Positions 1 through 8,222 of a DNA stretch of 64,000 nucleotides are shown here, one piece after another. A program made the translations under genes and the position numbers. Source of the stretch: Paraburkholderia domus (GTDB lineage: Bacteria > Pseudomonadota > Gammaproteobacteria > Burkholderiales > Burkholderiaceae); assembly GCF_905220705.1 (NCBI RefSeq), contig NZ_CAJNAT010000001.1, positions 496,001 through 560,000 of the forward strand. The letters are read 5' to 3'. The number at the start of each line of letters is the position of its first letter. Position 1 is the stretch's first letter. The notes under the pieces are model-generated. The model was given only the letters and a program-made list of their open reading frames with translations. It was not told the DNA's origin and did not search any database.

Positions 1-1589
1 TGATAGACGAGGCTCAGCTCATTGGTGGCGAGCGCGCGCCGCAGCGCCTGCTCGATCATGAAGCGGCGTTGCAGATGCTGATTCAGCTCAGCCGTGAAGA
101 ACTGGAAATTGTTGCGGCCACACTGTTTCGCGTGGTACATCGCCGAGTCGGCGTTGCGCATCAGCGTGGGCACGTCCTGGCCGTCTTCGGGAAACAGACT
201 GATGCCGATCGAAGCGCCCATGTAGTACTCGTTGTCCGCCACCGCGAACGGCACCGCGATCATGTCGAGAATGCGCTGGGCGAGCGCGATCAGATGGCCC
301 GTGTTTTCGTAAGCGCTGATCACGATCACGAACTCGTCGCCGCCCACGCGCGCGAGCGTGTCGTCCGGCGCGATACACGCCGACAGCCGCTCCGCCACGC
401 TGCACAGAAGCGCATCCCCAGCCTCGTGACCGGCGGTGTCGTTGACCTTCTTGAAACCGTCCAGATCGACAAACAGTACAGCGACCCGCTCCAGTTCGCC
501 CATCCCGGCCACCCCACCCGGCGCGAACAGATCGCGCATTCGCTCGGCCAGGTAGGCGCGATTGTAGAGGCCGGTGAGCGGATCGCGGGTGGCCAGAAAC
601 TTGAGCTGCCGTTGCGCCTCGCGCACCGGTCCGATGTCGGTAAACGAGATCAACACCGAGCTGGGTTCGCTGTCGCCCGGTTTGATGATCGGCACAACAT
701 TCTCAGTAATCCAGACGACATCGCCGTCGGTCAGTTCCAGTCCGATCGTGACGCCGAGCAATGGTTTGCCGGTCGTCAGCACCTGACTGGTCGGGCGATC
801 CGCGTCGGTGACAATGGAGCCGTCCTCGTGGTACGCGCGCACCATCACCGTCAGGATGTCGTGGCCGATCAGGTCGGCGTTCGCCCGCAGAATGCGTTGC
901 GCACTCGGATTACAGGCCAGCACCACACCGTCGCGCGACTGCACGATGATCCCTTCGTTGAGATGGTCGACAACCAGCCGGTGATGCTCCTCGCTGTGCG
1001 CGAGCCGCTGCGCCATGGCGTCCTGATGAACGGCGAGACCGACACTGTGACTGATGTCGTGGAGCATCGCCTCTTCTTCTGCGGTCGGTCGGCGCGGCGT
1101 GCGGTAATAAACCGCGAACGCGCCCAACACCACGCCGGTATCGTTTTCAAAGGGCACCGACCAGCACGCGCGCAAGCCGAGCGGCAACGCGAGGTGCCGG
1201 AAATCGGCCCACAGCGGATCGGTTTCGATATCTTCAACGGCGATCATGCGCCGCTCGTACATCGCGGTGCCGCAAGACCCGGCACTTGGGCCGATCGCGA
1301 CACCGTCGATCGCAGCACTGAAATGCGCCGGCAGCGAGGGCGCGCCGCCCACGCGCGCACGTATGCCGTCCGCATCCAATAACAGGATCGAACAGGTCGC
1401 GCCATCGCCGAGCAGCGCTTCCGCGCGGCGGCATACTTCATCGAGCAATTCCGGCAGCGGGGTGTTGCGGGTAATCAGCCGCAACACCGTACGCTCCGAC
1501 GCCAGCACTCCCTCGGCCAGATCCGGCCGGTAGCGGGTGCCCTCAGGCGTTGCTCCCATCGTGTTATCTGATGTCGCTTCGCAAGTCAT
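1..1589 (-). CDS. GAF-PAS-GGDEF-(EAL) cyclic-di-GMP signalling protein, 3' end outside window
   Basis: Reading leftward from an ATG at 1589, preceded by an AGGGGG ribosome-binding site, the frame stays open to the window edge (529 residues seen). Domains in order: a GAF sensor (about residues 20-170), a PAS domain (about 180-300), a GGDEF diguanylate cyclase with an intact RVGGDEF active site near residue 414, and the first residues of an EAL phosphodiesterase domain, whose remainder lies beyond base 1. Such proteins make and/or degrade cyclic-di-GMP in the cytoplasm in response to a ligand or redox cue sensed by GAF/PAS. There is no membrane segment in the visible part. The intact GGDEF suggests cyclase capability; whether the EAL half is catalytic cannot be judged here. 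Large plus-strand open frames over this region are antisense shadows. Confidence 0.93.
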   Translation of the reverse strand, partial: MTCEATSDNTMGATPEGTRYRPDLAEGVLASERTVLRLITRNTPLPELLDEVCRRAEALLGDGATCSILLLDADGIRARVGGAPSLPAHFSAAIDGVAIGPSAGSCGTAMYERRMIAVEDIETDPLWADFRHLALPLGLRACWSVPFENDTGVVLGAFAVYYRTPRRPTAEEEAMLHDISHSVGLAVHQDAMAQRLAHSEEHHRLVVDHLNEGIIVQSRDGVVLACNPSAQRILRANADLIGHDILTVMVRAYHEDGSIVTDADRPTSQVLTTGKPLLGVTIGLELTDGDVVWITENVVPIIKPGDSEPSSVLISFTDIGPVREAQRQLKFLATRDPLTGLYNRAYLAERMRDLFAPGGVAGMGELERVAVLFVDLDGFKKVNDTAGHEAGDALLCSVAERLSACIAPDDTLARVGGDEFVIVISAYENTGHLIALAQRILDMIAVPFAVADNEYYMGASIGISLFPEDGQDVPTLMRNADSAMYHAKQCGRNNFQFFTAELNQHLQRRFMIEQALRRALATNELSLVY

Positions 1590-1704
1590 TTGTGCGCCCC
1601 CTAACCCCACATCGGCAAGTTAGTGTACGCGGCGCACCGGGGTTTACGCGAGGCCCACGCACTTTAATCGCGATGCATAGCGAAGAAGTGCGCGGGCTGA
1701 CCGG

Positions 1705-1905
1705 CTATCCGGTCAGCCAATGAAGCGAAAAGACCATTAATCCGGTGAATGCAACTAGCGCAACCGCCGTCAGTGCCAGTCCTGCCAGGTGCGCGGCGAG
1801 CACGACGCCGGCATCGAGCGGCAGCCAGGTTTCGACGTCGGGACGGCCGAAGTCGGCGAGCAACTCGGCTTGCCGCCGCTGCCAACCTCGAAAGTGGTAC
1901 TGCAC
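1705..1905 (-). CDS. Possible small membrane protein
   Basis: A 66-codon frame starting at a GTG encodes a polar N-terminal half rich in Arg and Gln, then one strongly hydrophobic segment (about residues 34-60) ending near the C-terminus, as in a single-pass tail-anchored protein. No family is recognised. The frame has no clear ribosome-binding site and starts just after an 18-bp inverted repeat, so either the start lies elsewhere or the frame is not translated. It lies downstream of, and in the same direction as, the SH3-domain gene. Kept only because of the coherent transmembrane segment. Confidence 0.35.
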   Translation of the reverse strand: MQYHFRGWQRRQAELLADFGRPDVETWLPLDAGVVLAAHLAGLALTAVALVAFTGLMVFSLHWLTG

Positions 1906-1913
1906 ACGCGACT

Positions 1914-1957
1914 CGCCGACCCGCGCTCGCAGGAATCCTTGCGAGCGCGGGTCGGCG
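1914..1957. terminator. Strong inverted repeat, probable bidirectional terminator
   Basis: Two 18-bp arms (1914-1931 and 1940-1957) are exact reverse complements around an 8-base loop. On the plus strand the right arm runs into GTTT; on the minus strand there is no T-tract. It lies about 60 bp past the end of the SH3-domain gene, so it may stop that transcript or be an extragenic palindrome. Confidence 0.5.
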
Positions 1958-1986
1958 TTTCTGAACGCGGCGTACTGACGAGAATG

Positions 1987-2013
1987 GGTGGGCCGGATAT
2001 GGGCCGGCCCACC
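1987..2013 (-). terminator. Hairpin directly after the SH3-domain gene
   Basis: GGTGGGCCGG and CCGGCCCACC form a 10-bp GC-rich stem with a 7-base loop. It begins a few bases past the stop codon of the minus-strand SH3-domain gene. The T-tract is weak (CATTCTC follows), so termination efficiency is uncertain. Confidence 0.5.
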
Positions 2014-2018
2014 GTGTT

Positions 2019-2567
2019 TCAGCCGTTCCCGCCGCCAGGGGGTCTGCCTCCGCCACCCTGTGGAGACCCACCTTGAGGGCGATTATTCCCGCCACCTTGC
2101 TGACCACCCGGTGGACGGCCCCCTGGCGGCCGTCCGGCACCGGGTCTCGGTGGTGGCGGGGGCGGATGATGCGCCCAGCGCGATCGCTGGCTGTACCACG
2201 GCCGGCCCCGATAATAATTACCCCAATATGTGCCGATCGAGAACGTCACGATCGGCAGGCCGATCACCGTGCCGTAGCTCAACACCGGCACATTGCTGCC
2301 CTGATAGGGATAGCTGAGCCGCGCCGCATAGACCCAGCCGCGCAGGTTCGGACCGGCAACGTCACACCAGTGGTAACTGCTGATGCAGCCCATCACGGTA
2401 ACCGGGTAGCCGCCCGGCAACTGCGTCACGACCGGGTAATCCTTAGCGGGCCCGGCGCGCACGTTGACCGAACTGTTCGTGTAAGCCTGTGACTGCGCAA
2501 AAGCCACTGCGGGCAGGGCCATCAAACCGACCGCCGCGTAAAACCACGGCACGAGGTGTTGTTTCAT
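2019..2567 (-). CDS. Exported SH3-domain protein with Gly/Pro-rich tail
   Basis: A 182-residue protein. The ATG at 2567 is chosen because GGGAGAAAAA precedes it and a classic signal peptide follows (KQH, hydrophobic core, AFA-Q cleavage site near residue 22). Residues about 28-85 form a bacterial SH3-like domain (SSVNVRAGP start, GWVYAARLS end) with two Cys that may pair. Then comes a short hydrophobic stretch and a low-complexity tail of proline runs and GG(R/Q)P(P/Q)GG repeats. SH3b domains bind peptidoglycan or cell-wall peptides, so a periplasmic or envelope role is likely. The tail is disordered by composition. Monocistronic by spacing, or transcribed with the small frame downstream. Confidence 0.88.
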   Translation of the reverse strand: MKQHLVPWFYAAVGLMALPAVAFAQSQAYTNSSVNVRAGPAKDYPVVTQLPGGYPVTVMGCISSYHWCDVAGPNLRGWVYAARLSYPYQGSNVPVLSYGTVIGLPIVTFSIGTYWGNYYRGRPWYSQRSRWAHHPPPPPPRPGAGRPPGGRPPGGQQGGGNNRPQGGSPQGGGGRPPGGGNG

Positions 2568-2737
2568 TTTTTCTCCCGTTTTCACGTCCCGCATTTGCGT
2601 GCACGCCTGTGTGCGGCTCGCACAAGGCAAGATCTGGTAATCACCCAGCCGAAGTCACGCTGTTTTCGGGCGCCTGTATTCCGGCGACTCGGCAGATCAT
2701 CCATTGCATGAAAAACGCATGCACTGCCGGGACCACA

Positions 2738-3301
2738 ATGAAAATCTCTCGCCCAATCTTCGTCGCCGCATTGATGCTCACGCATCTGCCCGCTCACGCT
2801 ACCCGCTTCGACTGCAACAGGGGACGCTCGCTCACCGAACGGATGATCTGCAACGACCCTTCTCTCTCGAAGCTCGATGACACGCTTGGGCAACTGTACT
2901 GGAAAGCACGGCGGCGGGTCATCAACCGCCGAGCCTTCCTCACCGACAGTGACAGCAAGTGGACGTGGCGGGAAGCGAATTGCCGCGATGCGGCGTGTCT
3001 GGGGAGGTGGTATGCGACGCGGATAGAGGAACTGCAACGGCTGATCGAAGGCATGCAAACGGGAAAGCCGGACGTGCCGGCCGAATCAGACGTTCAGCGT
3101 AAGGCGGCAATGCCCGCGCTACAACAAACCGGGACCGCGACGCTTCAATGCACCGCCCCGAATCCCGGGATCGTCGTGAATGACCAGTGTTCCACCGTGA
3201 TCAAGGAGAACAACGGCCGGTGGAAATATCAGCCACACGGCGGCGACTGGTTTTGTGGACTGGCTATGCTCTCGGGTGCTGAGGCCGGCACGGCGCAGTG
3301 A
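2738..3301 (+). CDS. Exported LprI/DUF1311-like protein
   Basis: A 187-residue protein starting at the ATG at 2738; an ATG 30 bases upstream (2708) is a possible alternative. Residues 1-21 are a signal peptide (KISRP, hydrophobic core, AHA cleavage). The following FDCNRG...TERMICND...LSKLDDTLGQLY pattern is the Cys-containing motif of the LprI/DUF1311 family, some members of which inhibit lysozyme; that role is not shown here. The C-terminal half has further cysteines (CTA, CST, WFCG) and no family I recognise. The final residues run convergently to within 18 bp of the deaminase gene. The open frame extends far upstream of 2738 but that part overlaps the divergent SH3 gene leader and is not coding. 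Confidence 0.78.
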   Translation: MKISRPIFVAALMLTHLPAHATRFDCNRGRSLTERMICNDPSLSKLDDTLGQLYWKARRRVINRRAFLTDSDSKWTWREANCRDAACLGRWYATRIEELQRLIEGMQTGKPDVPAESDVQRKAAMPALQQTGTATLQCTAPNPGIVVNDQCSTVIKENNGRWKYQPHGGDWFCGLAMLSGAEAGTAQ

Positions 3302-3319
3302 GACGCGGCGGCAAAGGAG

Positions 3320-3868
3320 CTACCTGCCGCTCCAGAACCTCCGTTGAACATCCATCACCTCACCCTCCACCTCGACCACGGGACCAATCACCTCGACGGG
3401 CTTCTGGCAATGATCGAACACATACCGGCAATCCACGCTCATGGTCGGATTCTCGGAATGATCGCCAGTCGCCTCGAGCAATCGCTTCTCGGTCATCCCA
3501 AACACGACGCGGCCAATATTGGCCCAATACATCGTGCCGGCACACATGCAGCAAGGCTCGACCGACGTGTACAACGTACAGCTCCACAAATACTCTGGCG
3601 TGAAATTCAACGCCGCCACGCGAGCCAGCACCGACTCGGCATGATTCACCGTGTCGACGTTGCCCTGCTCCATCAACACGGTCTCCTGATCCGGGCCGAC
3701 CAGCACGGCACCGAACGGATGATGCCCCAGCAGCGTCGCTCGCTCGGCTACCCGGCTCGAATGCCGCAGATGCCGCACGATCTGTTCGTGCGTCGGCGTT
3801 AAGCCCTGCGGCGGATAGGTGGCCGCCACTCCAGCGGCACCGGCATCGGTTGGGACGGTCAGACTCAC
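3320..3868 (-). CDS. Nucleoside/nucleobase deaminase (cytidine deaminase fold)
   Basis: A 182-residue protein with the zinc site of the CMP/dCMP deaminase superfamily: HAE at residues 76-78 (zinc His and proton-shuttle Glu) and PCCMC at 105-109 (zinc Cys 106 and 109). The TSVEPCCMCAGTMYWANIGRV context is typical of guanine deaminase and tRNA-adenosine-deaminase-like proteins, so hydrolytic deamination of a purine base is most likely. I choose the GTG at 3868 because GGAG lies 7 bases upstream; a TTG at 3874 is too close to it. It lies 50 bp downstream of a BMP-family nucleoside-binding protein on the same strand, which supports a nucleobase salvage role. Confidence 0.88.
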   Translation of the reverse strand: MSLTVPTDAGAAGVAATYPPQGLTPTHEQIVRHLRHSSRVAERATLLGHHPFGAVLVGPDQETVLMEQGNVDTVNHAESVLARVAALNFTPEYLWSCTLYTSVEPCCMCAGTMYWANIGRVVFGMTEKRLLEATGDHSENPTMSVDCRYVFDHCQKPVEVIGPVVEVEGEVMDVQRRFWSGR

Positions 3869-3918
3869 GGGCAATCTCCTTTAATCTTTAATAATAGTTA
3901 GGCAAACCAGGCAATTTA

Positions 3919-5049
3919 TTACTTTGGCAGCGAGCCGTCCACGCCCTGCACGAACCAGTTCAGGCGCAGTAGTTCTGCATCGCTCAATGACTTGCCTGCA
4001 GCGACTTTCACCGCACCGGACTGATCCGCGATCGGCCCGGCAAACGGATTGAACTTGCCCGAGATGATGTCGTCACGCTTCTGGTTCAGCGCCTTTTGCG
4101 CCGTTGGCGACACCGCATCCGTGTTGATGTTGGCCAGATCGATCGCCTTTTCTTTCAACCCCCACCAGACCGGCGTGTTGTTCCACGTGCCCGCCCTCAC
4201 CTGGTCCACCAGATGCGTGTAGTACACACCCCAGTTGCTCACGCATGCGCCCAATTGCGCGTTCGGCCCGAACTTCTTCATGTCGGAGTCCCAGCCGAAA
4301 GCATGCACTTTTTTCTGTTCGGCCGTCTGCATCGTCGCCGTCGAATCGGTGTTCTGGATCAGCACGTCGGCGCCCTGCCCGATCAGCGTTTCGGCGGCCT
4401 GCTTTTCGCGGCCCGGGTCGAACCAGCTGTTGATCCACACGACCTTCACGCGCGCATTCGGATTGACCGAGCGGGCCCCCATCGTGAACGCGTTGATGTT
4501 ACGCACCACCTCCGGCACCGGCACCGAGCCGACAAAGCCGAGCGTGTTGGACTTCGTCGTATAACCGGCGACCAGTCCGGCCAGGTAGGCGCTCTGATAG
4601 GTCCGCACATCATAGGTGGCAAAGTTGGCGGCTTTCTTGTAGCCGGTCGCATGTTCGAACACGGTGTCCGGGAAATCCTTGGCGACCTTCAACTCGAAAT
4701 CCTGAAAGCCGAAACTCGACCCGACCACAATCTTGTTGCCCTTTGACGCCAGATCGCGAAACACGCGCTCCGAATCCGCCGACTCCGGCACGTTCTCGAC
4801 GCGCGTCACTTTGATCTTGTCGCCGAATTTCGCCTCGACCTCTTTCACGCCCTGCTCGTGCGCGTAGGTCCAGCCAGCGTCGCCCGGATTGCCGAGATAG
4901 ATGAAGGCGATGCCCAGCGGCTGCGCGGTCGCTGCTGCTGCCGCGGCGGCACCGAACGCGAGCGTCGCGCCGAGTGCCGCGGTGAGAACGGTTCGAACGG
5001 TTTTGATGCGCAATGAATGATGTAGCGCTCGCGCCAGCTTTGCTTTCAT
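3919..5049 (-). CDS. BMP-family ABC transporter substrate-binding protein
   Basis: A 376-residue periplasmic protein starting at the ATG at 5049 (GGAGAA upstream). Residues about 1-43 are a long, Ala-rich signal peptide. The mature protein shows the basic membrane protein/PnrA-like signature: IAFIYLGNPGDAGWTYAHEQG at the start, VVGSSFGFQDF, and GFVGSVPVPEVVRNINAFTMGA in the middle. This family binds purine nucleosides or bases and delivers them to an ABC permease. The usual ATPase and two permease genes are not next to it, so the cognate membrane complex must lie elsewhere. The next gene downstream is a deaminase, consistent with nucleobase uptake followed by deamination. Confidence 0.92.
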   Translation of the reverse strand: MKAKLARALHHSLRIKTVRTVLTAALGATLAFGAAAAAAATAQPLGIAFIYLGNPGDAGWTYAHEQGVKEVEAKFGDKIKVTRVENVPESADSERVFRDLASKGNKIVVGSSFGFQDFELKVAKDFPDTVFEHATGYKKAANFATYDVRTYQSAYLAGLVAGYTTKSNTLGFVGSVPVPEVVRNINAFTMGARSVNPNARVKVVWINSWFDPGREKQAAETLIGQGADVLIQNTDSTATMQTAEQKKVHAFGWDSDMKKFGPNAQLGACVSNWGVYYTHLVDQVRAGTWNNTPVWWGLKEKAIDLANINTDAVSPTAQKALNQKRDDIISGKFNPFAGPIADQSGAVKVAAGKSLSDAELLRLNWFVQGVDGSLPK

Positions 5050-5317
5050 GAGTTCTCCGCAGAGGGTTTCCAGGTGCCTGCCACAGTGCTCGGGACTATC
5101 CCGGGCAAGGCTCAAGCATAGGGGGCCATATTCGAAGGTCAATTTCAGCGGAAAAATTATTTTTCGTTATTCCGCCCATAACCGATTCCGTATTTTGGTA
5201 CCCGAAAAACATGTTCGATATCTTCGAACGAGTACATCGGCAAAGTGGTACGGCAAGCGCTCGACGCAAGCGCAATATCACTCACATCAACCCGTAACAC
5301 TCTTTCGGAGAAACAAA

Positions 5318-6067
5318 ATGACTCGCTTCCAAGGTAAATCAGTTCTCGTCACCGGCGGCAGCAGCGGTATCGGCTTCGCTACCGCCAAGGCGTTTGCAAA
5401 CGAAGGCGCCCGCGTCGTCATTACCGGCCGCGATGCGGACGCGCTCGAATCCGCGAAGGCAGCGCTCGGCGCCAATGCCATAGCCGTGCGTAACGACGCC
5501 GGCTCGGTTGCCGCGGCCCGCGAACTGGCGGCCGCGATCAGCGCCGCCGGTATCCGGCTCGATGCGGTGTTCGTGAACGCCGGCGTGGCGAAGTTCGCCG
5601 CCTTTCCGGATGTCGATGAAGCCTTCTGGGACACGATGTTCAACACCAATGTCAAAGGCGCCTACTTCCAGATCCAGTCGCTCCTGCCGTTGCTCAATCG
5701 TGGCGCATCGATCGTCATCAACGGTTCGATCAATGCGCGTATCGGTATGCCGGCCTCGTCGGTTTATGCAGCGAGCAAAGCGGCGGTGATTTCGCTGGCC
5801 AGGACCTTGTCGTCGGAATTGCTGCCGCTCGGCGTGCGCGTGAACGTAGTGAGTCCCGGGCCGGTGCAAACGCCGCTGTACGGCAAGCTCGGTCTCGATG
5901 CCGCCACGCTCGACGCTACAGCCGCGCACATTCTCGGCCAGATTCCGGCCGGCCGCTTCGGCACGCCGGAGGAAATCGCCTCGACTGTGCTGCACGTGGC
6001 CGCACCGGAGTCGGCCTTTATCGTCGGCACGGAAATCATCGTCGATGGCGGTATGAGCCAGCTTTAA
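5318..6067 (+). CDS. SDR family oxidoreductase
   Basis: A 249-residue classical short-chain dehydrogenase/reductase. The ATG at 5318 is preceded by CGGAGAAACAAA. TGGSSGIG at residues 12-19 is the dinucleotide-binding loop; NAG is in the fourth strand; the catalytic Ser is in INGSINA; Tyr150 and Lys154 (YAASK) complete the site; PGPVQTP and GTEIIVDGG end the fold. TGR in place of an acidic residue after strand two favours NADPH. Substrate is unknown. It is transcribed away from the BMP/deaminase pair across a 268-bp intergenic region. Confidence 0.93.
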   Translation: MTRFQGKSVLVTGGSSGIGFATAKAFANEGARVVITGRDADALESAKAALGANAIAVRNDAGSVAAARELAAAISAAGIRLDAVFVNAGVAKFAAFPDVDEAFWDTMFNTNVKGAYFQIQSLLPLLNRGASIVINGSINARIGMPASSVYAASKAAVISLARTLSSELLPLGVRVNVVSPGPVQTPLYGKLGLDAATLDATAAHILGQIPAGRFGTPEEIASTVLHVAAPESAFIVGTEIIVDGGMSQL

Positions 6068-6077
6068 GACGCGAAAG

Positions 6078-6130
6078 TGCGAGTCGCACCGCGAGCCTTC
6101 CGAGGCAAGCGGTGCCTCGCAACTCGCATT
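6078..6130 (+). terminator. Hairpin terminator after the SDR gene
   Basis: An outer stem TGCGAGT/ACTCGCA and an inner stem GCACCGC/GCGGTGC fold over the segment just downstream of the SDR stop codon, followed by the AT-rich ATTTAG repeats. Confidence 0.6.
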
Positions 6131-6147
6131 TAGCATTTAGCATTTAG
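6127..6147. repeat. Three tandem copies of CATTTAG
   Basis: CATTTAG occurs three times in direct succession directly after the terminator hairpin. This is short enough to be slippage-derived. Confidence 0.8.
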
Positions 6148-6277
6148 CCGCGTGCGACGTGCGCACGAGCCGACGAAATTCAAGGCGCGGCCAGTGGAAC
6201 GCGGACAAGCAATCGGGCGCCGTTCGCCATTCGCGGTGGGCGTTCCTGCCGCCAGCGCGGCAGGCAGACCATTCAGT

Positions 6278-6586
6278 TCAATGGAGCTTTGGAGCCAGGT
6301 CGGCCTGCTCATCGTCAGGCGGACCCTCCTCACCGAACAACTCCGCACACAAGCCCTGGCCGATCTCACTCAAGCGCGCAGTCCCCGTACCTTCCTCGTT
6401 GAACGTGGTGTCCACCAGCCCGCCGTCGACCAGCGCCGTCAACTGCCGCCGCAAGCCGCTCATCGGCACCTCTGCCTGCTTGGATAGCTTAGCGAGCGAC
6501 CACGCGCCGCCAGGCGTTTCCCGATGTGCGCGCCATAACTGCGCCAATATGGCGACCAGCACCGGATCGAGTTCGTCGTCTTCCAT
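6278..6586 (-). CDS. Small winged-helix DNA-binding protein
   Basis: A 102-residue protein starting at the ATG at 6586 (AGGAG upstream), 30 bp after the MocR gene stop on the same strand, so probably co-transcribed. Residues about 10-70 read as an ArsR/MarR-like winged helix: [14 protein letters not shown], then a helix-turn-helix ([29 protein letters not shown]) and a wing ([21 protein letters not shown]). The acidic tail ([10 protein letters not shown]) is probably disordered. Target unknown. Confidence 0.8.
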   Translation of the reverse strand: MEDDELDPVLVAILAQLWRAHRETPGGAWSLAKLSKQAEVPMSGLRRQLTALVDGGLVDTTFNEEGTGTARLSEIGQGLCAELFGEEGPPDDEQADLAPKLH

Positions 6587-6615
6587 CGTCAATGTCTCCT
6601 CGCTTTTCTCAAACC

Positions 6616-8052
6616 CTATCGAGCCATCTGCGCCACCAGTTCGCCCAGCGTCTTCAAAGCCGCCTCGGTCTGCGCCGTCCACGGATAGCTGTAATTGAGC
6701 CGGATGAAGTGGCGAAAATCGTTGCGCATCGAAAACATCATGCCCGGCCCGATCGTGATGCTACGTGAGAGTGCTGCCTGATAGAGCCGCATCGAGTCGA
6801 CCCGTTCGGGCAATTCCACCCACAGCACGTACCCGCCTTGCGGTGTCGACATGCGCGTACCGGTCGGGAAAAACCGCTGCACCATCGCCATCATGATGCT
6901 CGCCTGCTGCCGGTAGACCTTGCGCACGTGCCGCAGATGCCGGTCGTAGCCGTCCTGCCGGAGGTAGTCGGCGACGGCAACTTGCGGTACCGAAGGCGTA
7001 GTCAGCGTGTTGAGAAACTTCAGCTTCTCGACCTGCGCCCGGTAGCGCCCCGGCATTGCCCAGCCGATCCGGTACGACGCGGTGAGACTCTTCGAAAACG
7101 ACGCGCAATGCAGCACCAGCCCCTTGGTATCGAAGTTCTTCAAAGTCGACGGTCGCGCCTCGCCGAAATACAGCTCCTGGTAGACATCGTTCTCGATGGC
7201 AGGAATTTCGTGCGCCGCAAGCAGGTCGACCAGTTGCTGCTTGCGCTCGTCCGGCATCTGGAAACCAAGCGGATTCTGGAAGTTCGGCATCACCATGCAC
7301 GCGGCGATCTTCTGCCTGGCGATGACCTGGGCTAACGCCTCGATATCGATACCGTGGACCGGATGCGTCGCCACTTCGATTGCGCGCATGCCGAGACGCT
7401 CGATGGCGTGAAGCATCGCGTAGTAAGTCGGCGACTCGACGGCGACCGTATCGCCTGGCTTGGCGACCGCCTGCAAGCTGAGGTTGATCGCCTCGGTCGC
7501 GCCGAGCGTAATGATGATTTCGTCCGGATCGACCGGCACGCCGTTTTCGGCATAGCGGCGCGCGATCTGCCGGATCAGTTCAGGGTTGCCGGGCGGCAAG
7601 TCGTCCATCAGGTTCCAGCTCGCCTGGCGCCGGGCAATCGCATTCGCGTACTGGTTGATGCGCCGCCACGGGAACAGCGACGGATCGGGATACGGTGAGC
7701 CGAACGGCACGGCATCGTGCGCGCGGATGCTGCGCAGGGTCGACAGCACGAGCCGGCTCACGTCGACCGCGGCGGCCACCGGCTGCGTTTGGGCAACAGG
7801 CTTGCGGCTCAGACGCGGCTCGTCGAGCGCTGCTGCGGTCGCCACGGCGTCGCGCACGAAATAGCCCGACTGCGGACGCGTCTCGACAATCCCCCGGCTT
7901 TCCAGTAGCGCGTACGCGTGCAGCACGGTCTTGATGCTGACGCCGTGCTGCTGGCTCGCCTGCCGCACAGACGGAATCCGCTCACCCGCCGCGAAGACGC
8001 CGCGGCGCACGGCTTCGGTCATTTCATCGGCGAGTTTTTCGTACAGTTTCAA
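6616..8052 (-). CDS. MocR-type regulator (GntR DNA-binding domain fused to aminotransferase fold)
   Basis: A 478-residue protein. Residues 1-70 form a GntR winged helix ([39 protein letters not shown]). From about residue 110 it is a class I aminotransferase fold, with [14 protein letters not shown] carrying the PLP lysine and the [12 protein letters not shown] cofactor segment. MocR/PdxR-type proteins use PLP or a PLP adduct as effector and usually control vitamin B6 or amino-compound genes. It is divergent from the YdeP-type oxidoreductase (170 bp apart), which is a plausible target, and followed by a small winged-helix gene. Confidence 0.94.
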   Translation of the reverse strand: MKLYEKLADEMTEAVRRGVFAAGERIPSVRQASQQHGVSIKTVLHAYALLESRGIVETRPQSGYFVRDAVATAAALDEPRLSRKPVAQTQPVAAAVDVSRLVLSTLRSIRAHDAVPFGSPYPDPSLFPWRRINQYANAIARRQASWNLMDDLPPGNPELIRQIARRYAENGVPVDPDEIIITLGATEAINLSLQAVAKPGDTVAVESPTYYAMLHAIERLGMRAIEVATHPVHGIDIEALAQVIARQKIAACMVMPNFQNPLGFQMPDERKQQLVDLLAAHEIPAIENDVYQELYFGEARPSTLKNFDTKGLVLHCASFSKSLTASYRIGWAMPGRYRAQVEKLKFLNTLTTPSVPQVAVADYLRQDGYDRHLRHVRKVYRQQASIMMAMVQRFFPTGTRMSTPQGGYVLWVELPERVDSMRLYQAALSRSITIGPGMMFSMRNDFRHFIRLNYSYPWTAQTEAALKTLGELVAQMAR

Positions 8053-8222
8053 GGACCTGGCTCAAACAAACGCGTGGGCGGGAACGCCAGTCTATGACAA
8101 ATACCAAGCAACTGTATCCCTCCTCTTTCCGATTTTCTGTATGCTGCGGCGCTTTTGGAACACAGTAGGCTTCTATGCATCGGCATAAAAGCCTCGTCCA
8201 AGCCACATCCGGCGGCAAGATC

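Noticed and set aside
69-1382. 437-codon plus-strand open frame
   Set aside because: It is antisense to the GAF-PAS-GGDEF gene; its Arg/His-rich composition is typical of a high-GC shadow frame.
2073-2492. Plus-strand open frame opposite the SH3-domain gene
   Set aside because: Arg/His/Pro-rich antisense reading; the minus strand has a signal peptide and SH3-like domain.
6127-6147. Triple CATTTAG repeat as a CRISPR or phase-variation tract
   Set aside because: Only three 7-base copies in an intergenic region with no spacers and no promoter or coding start to switch.
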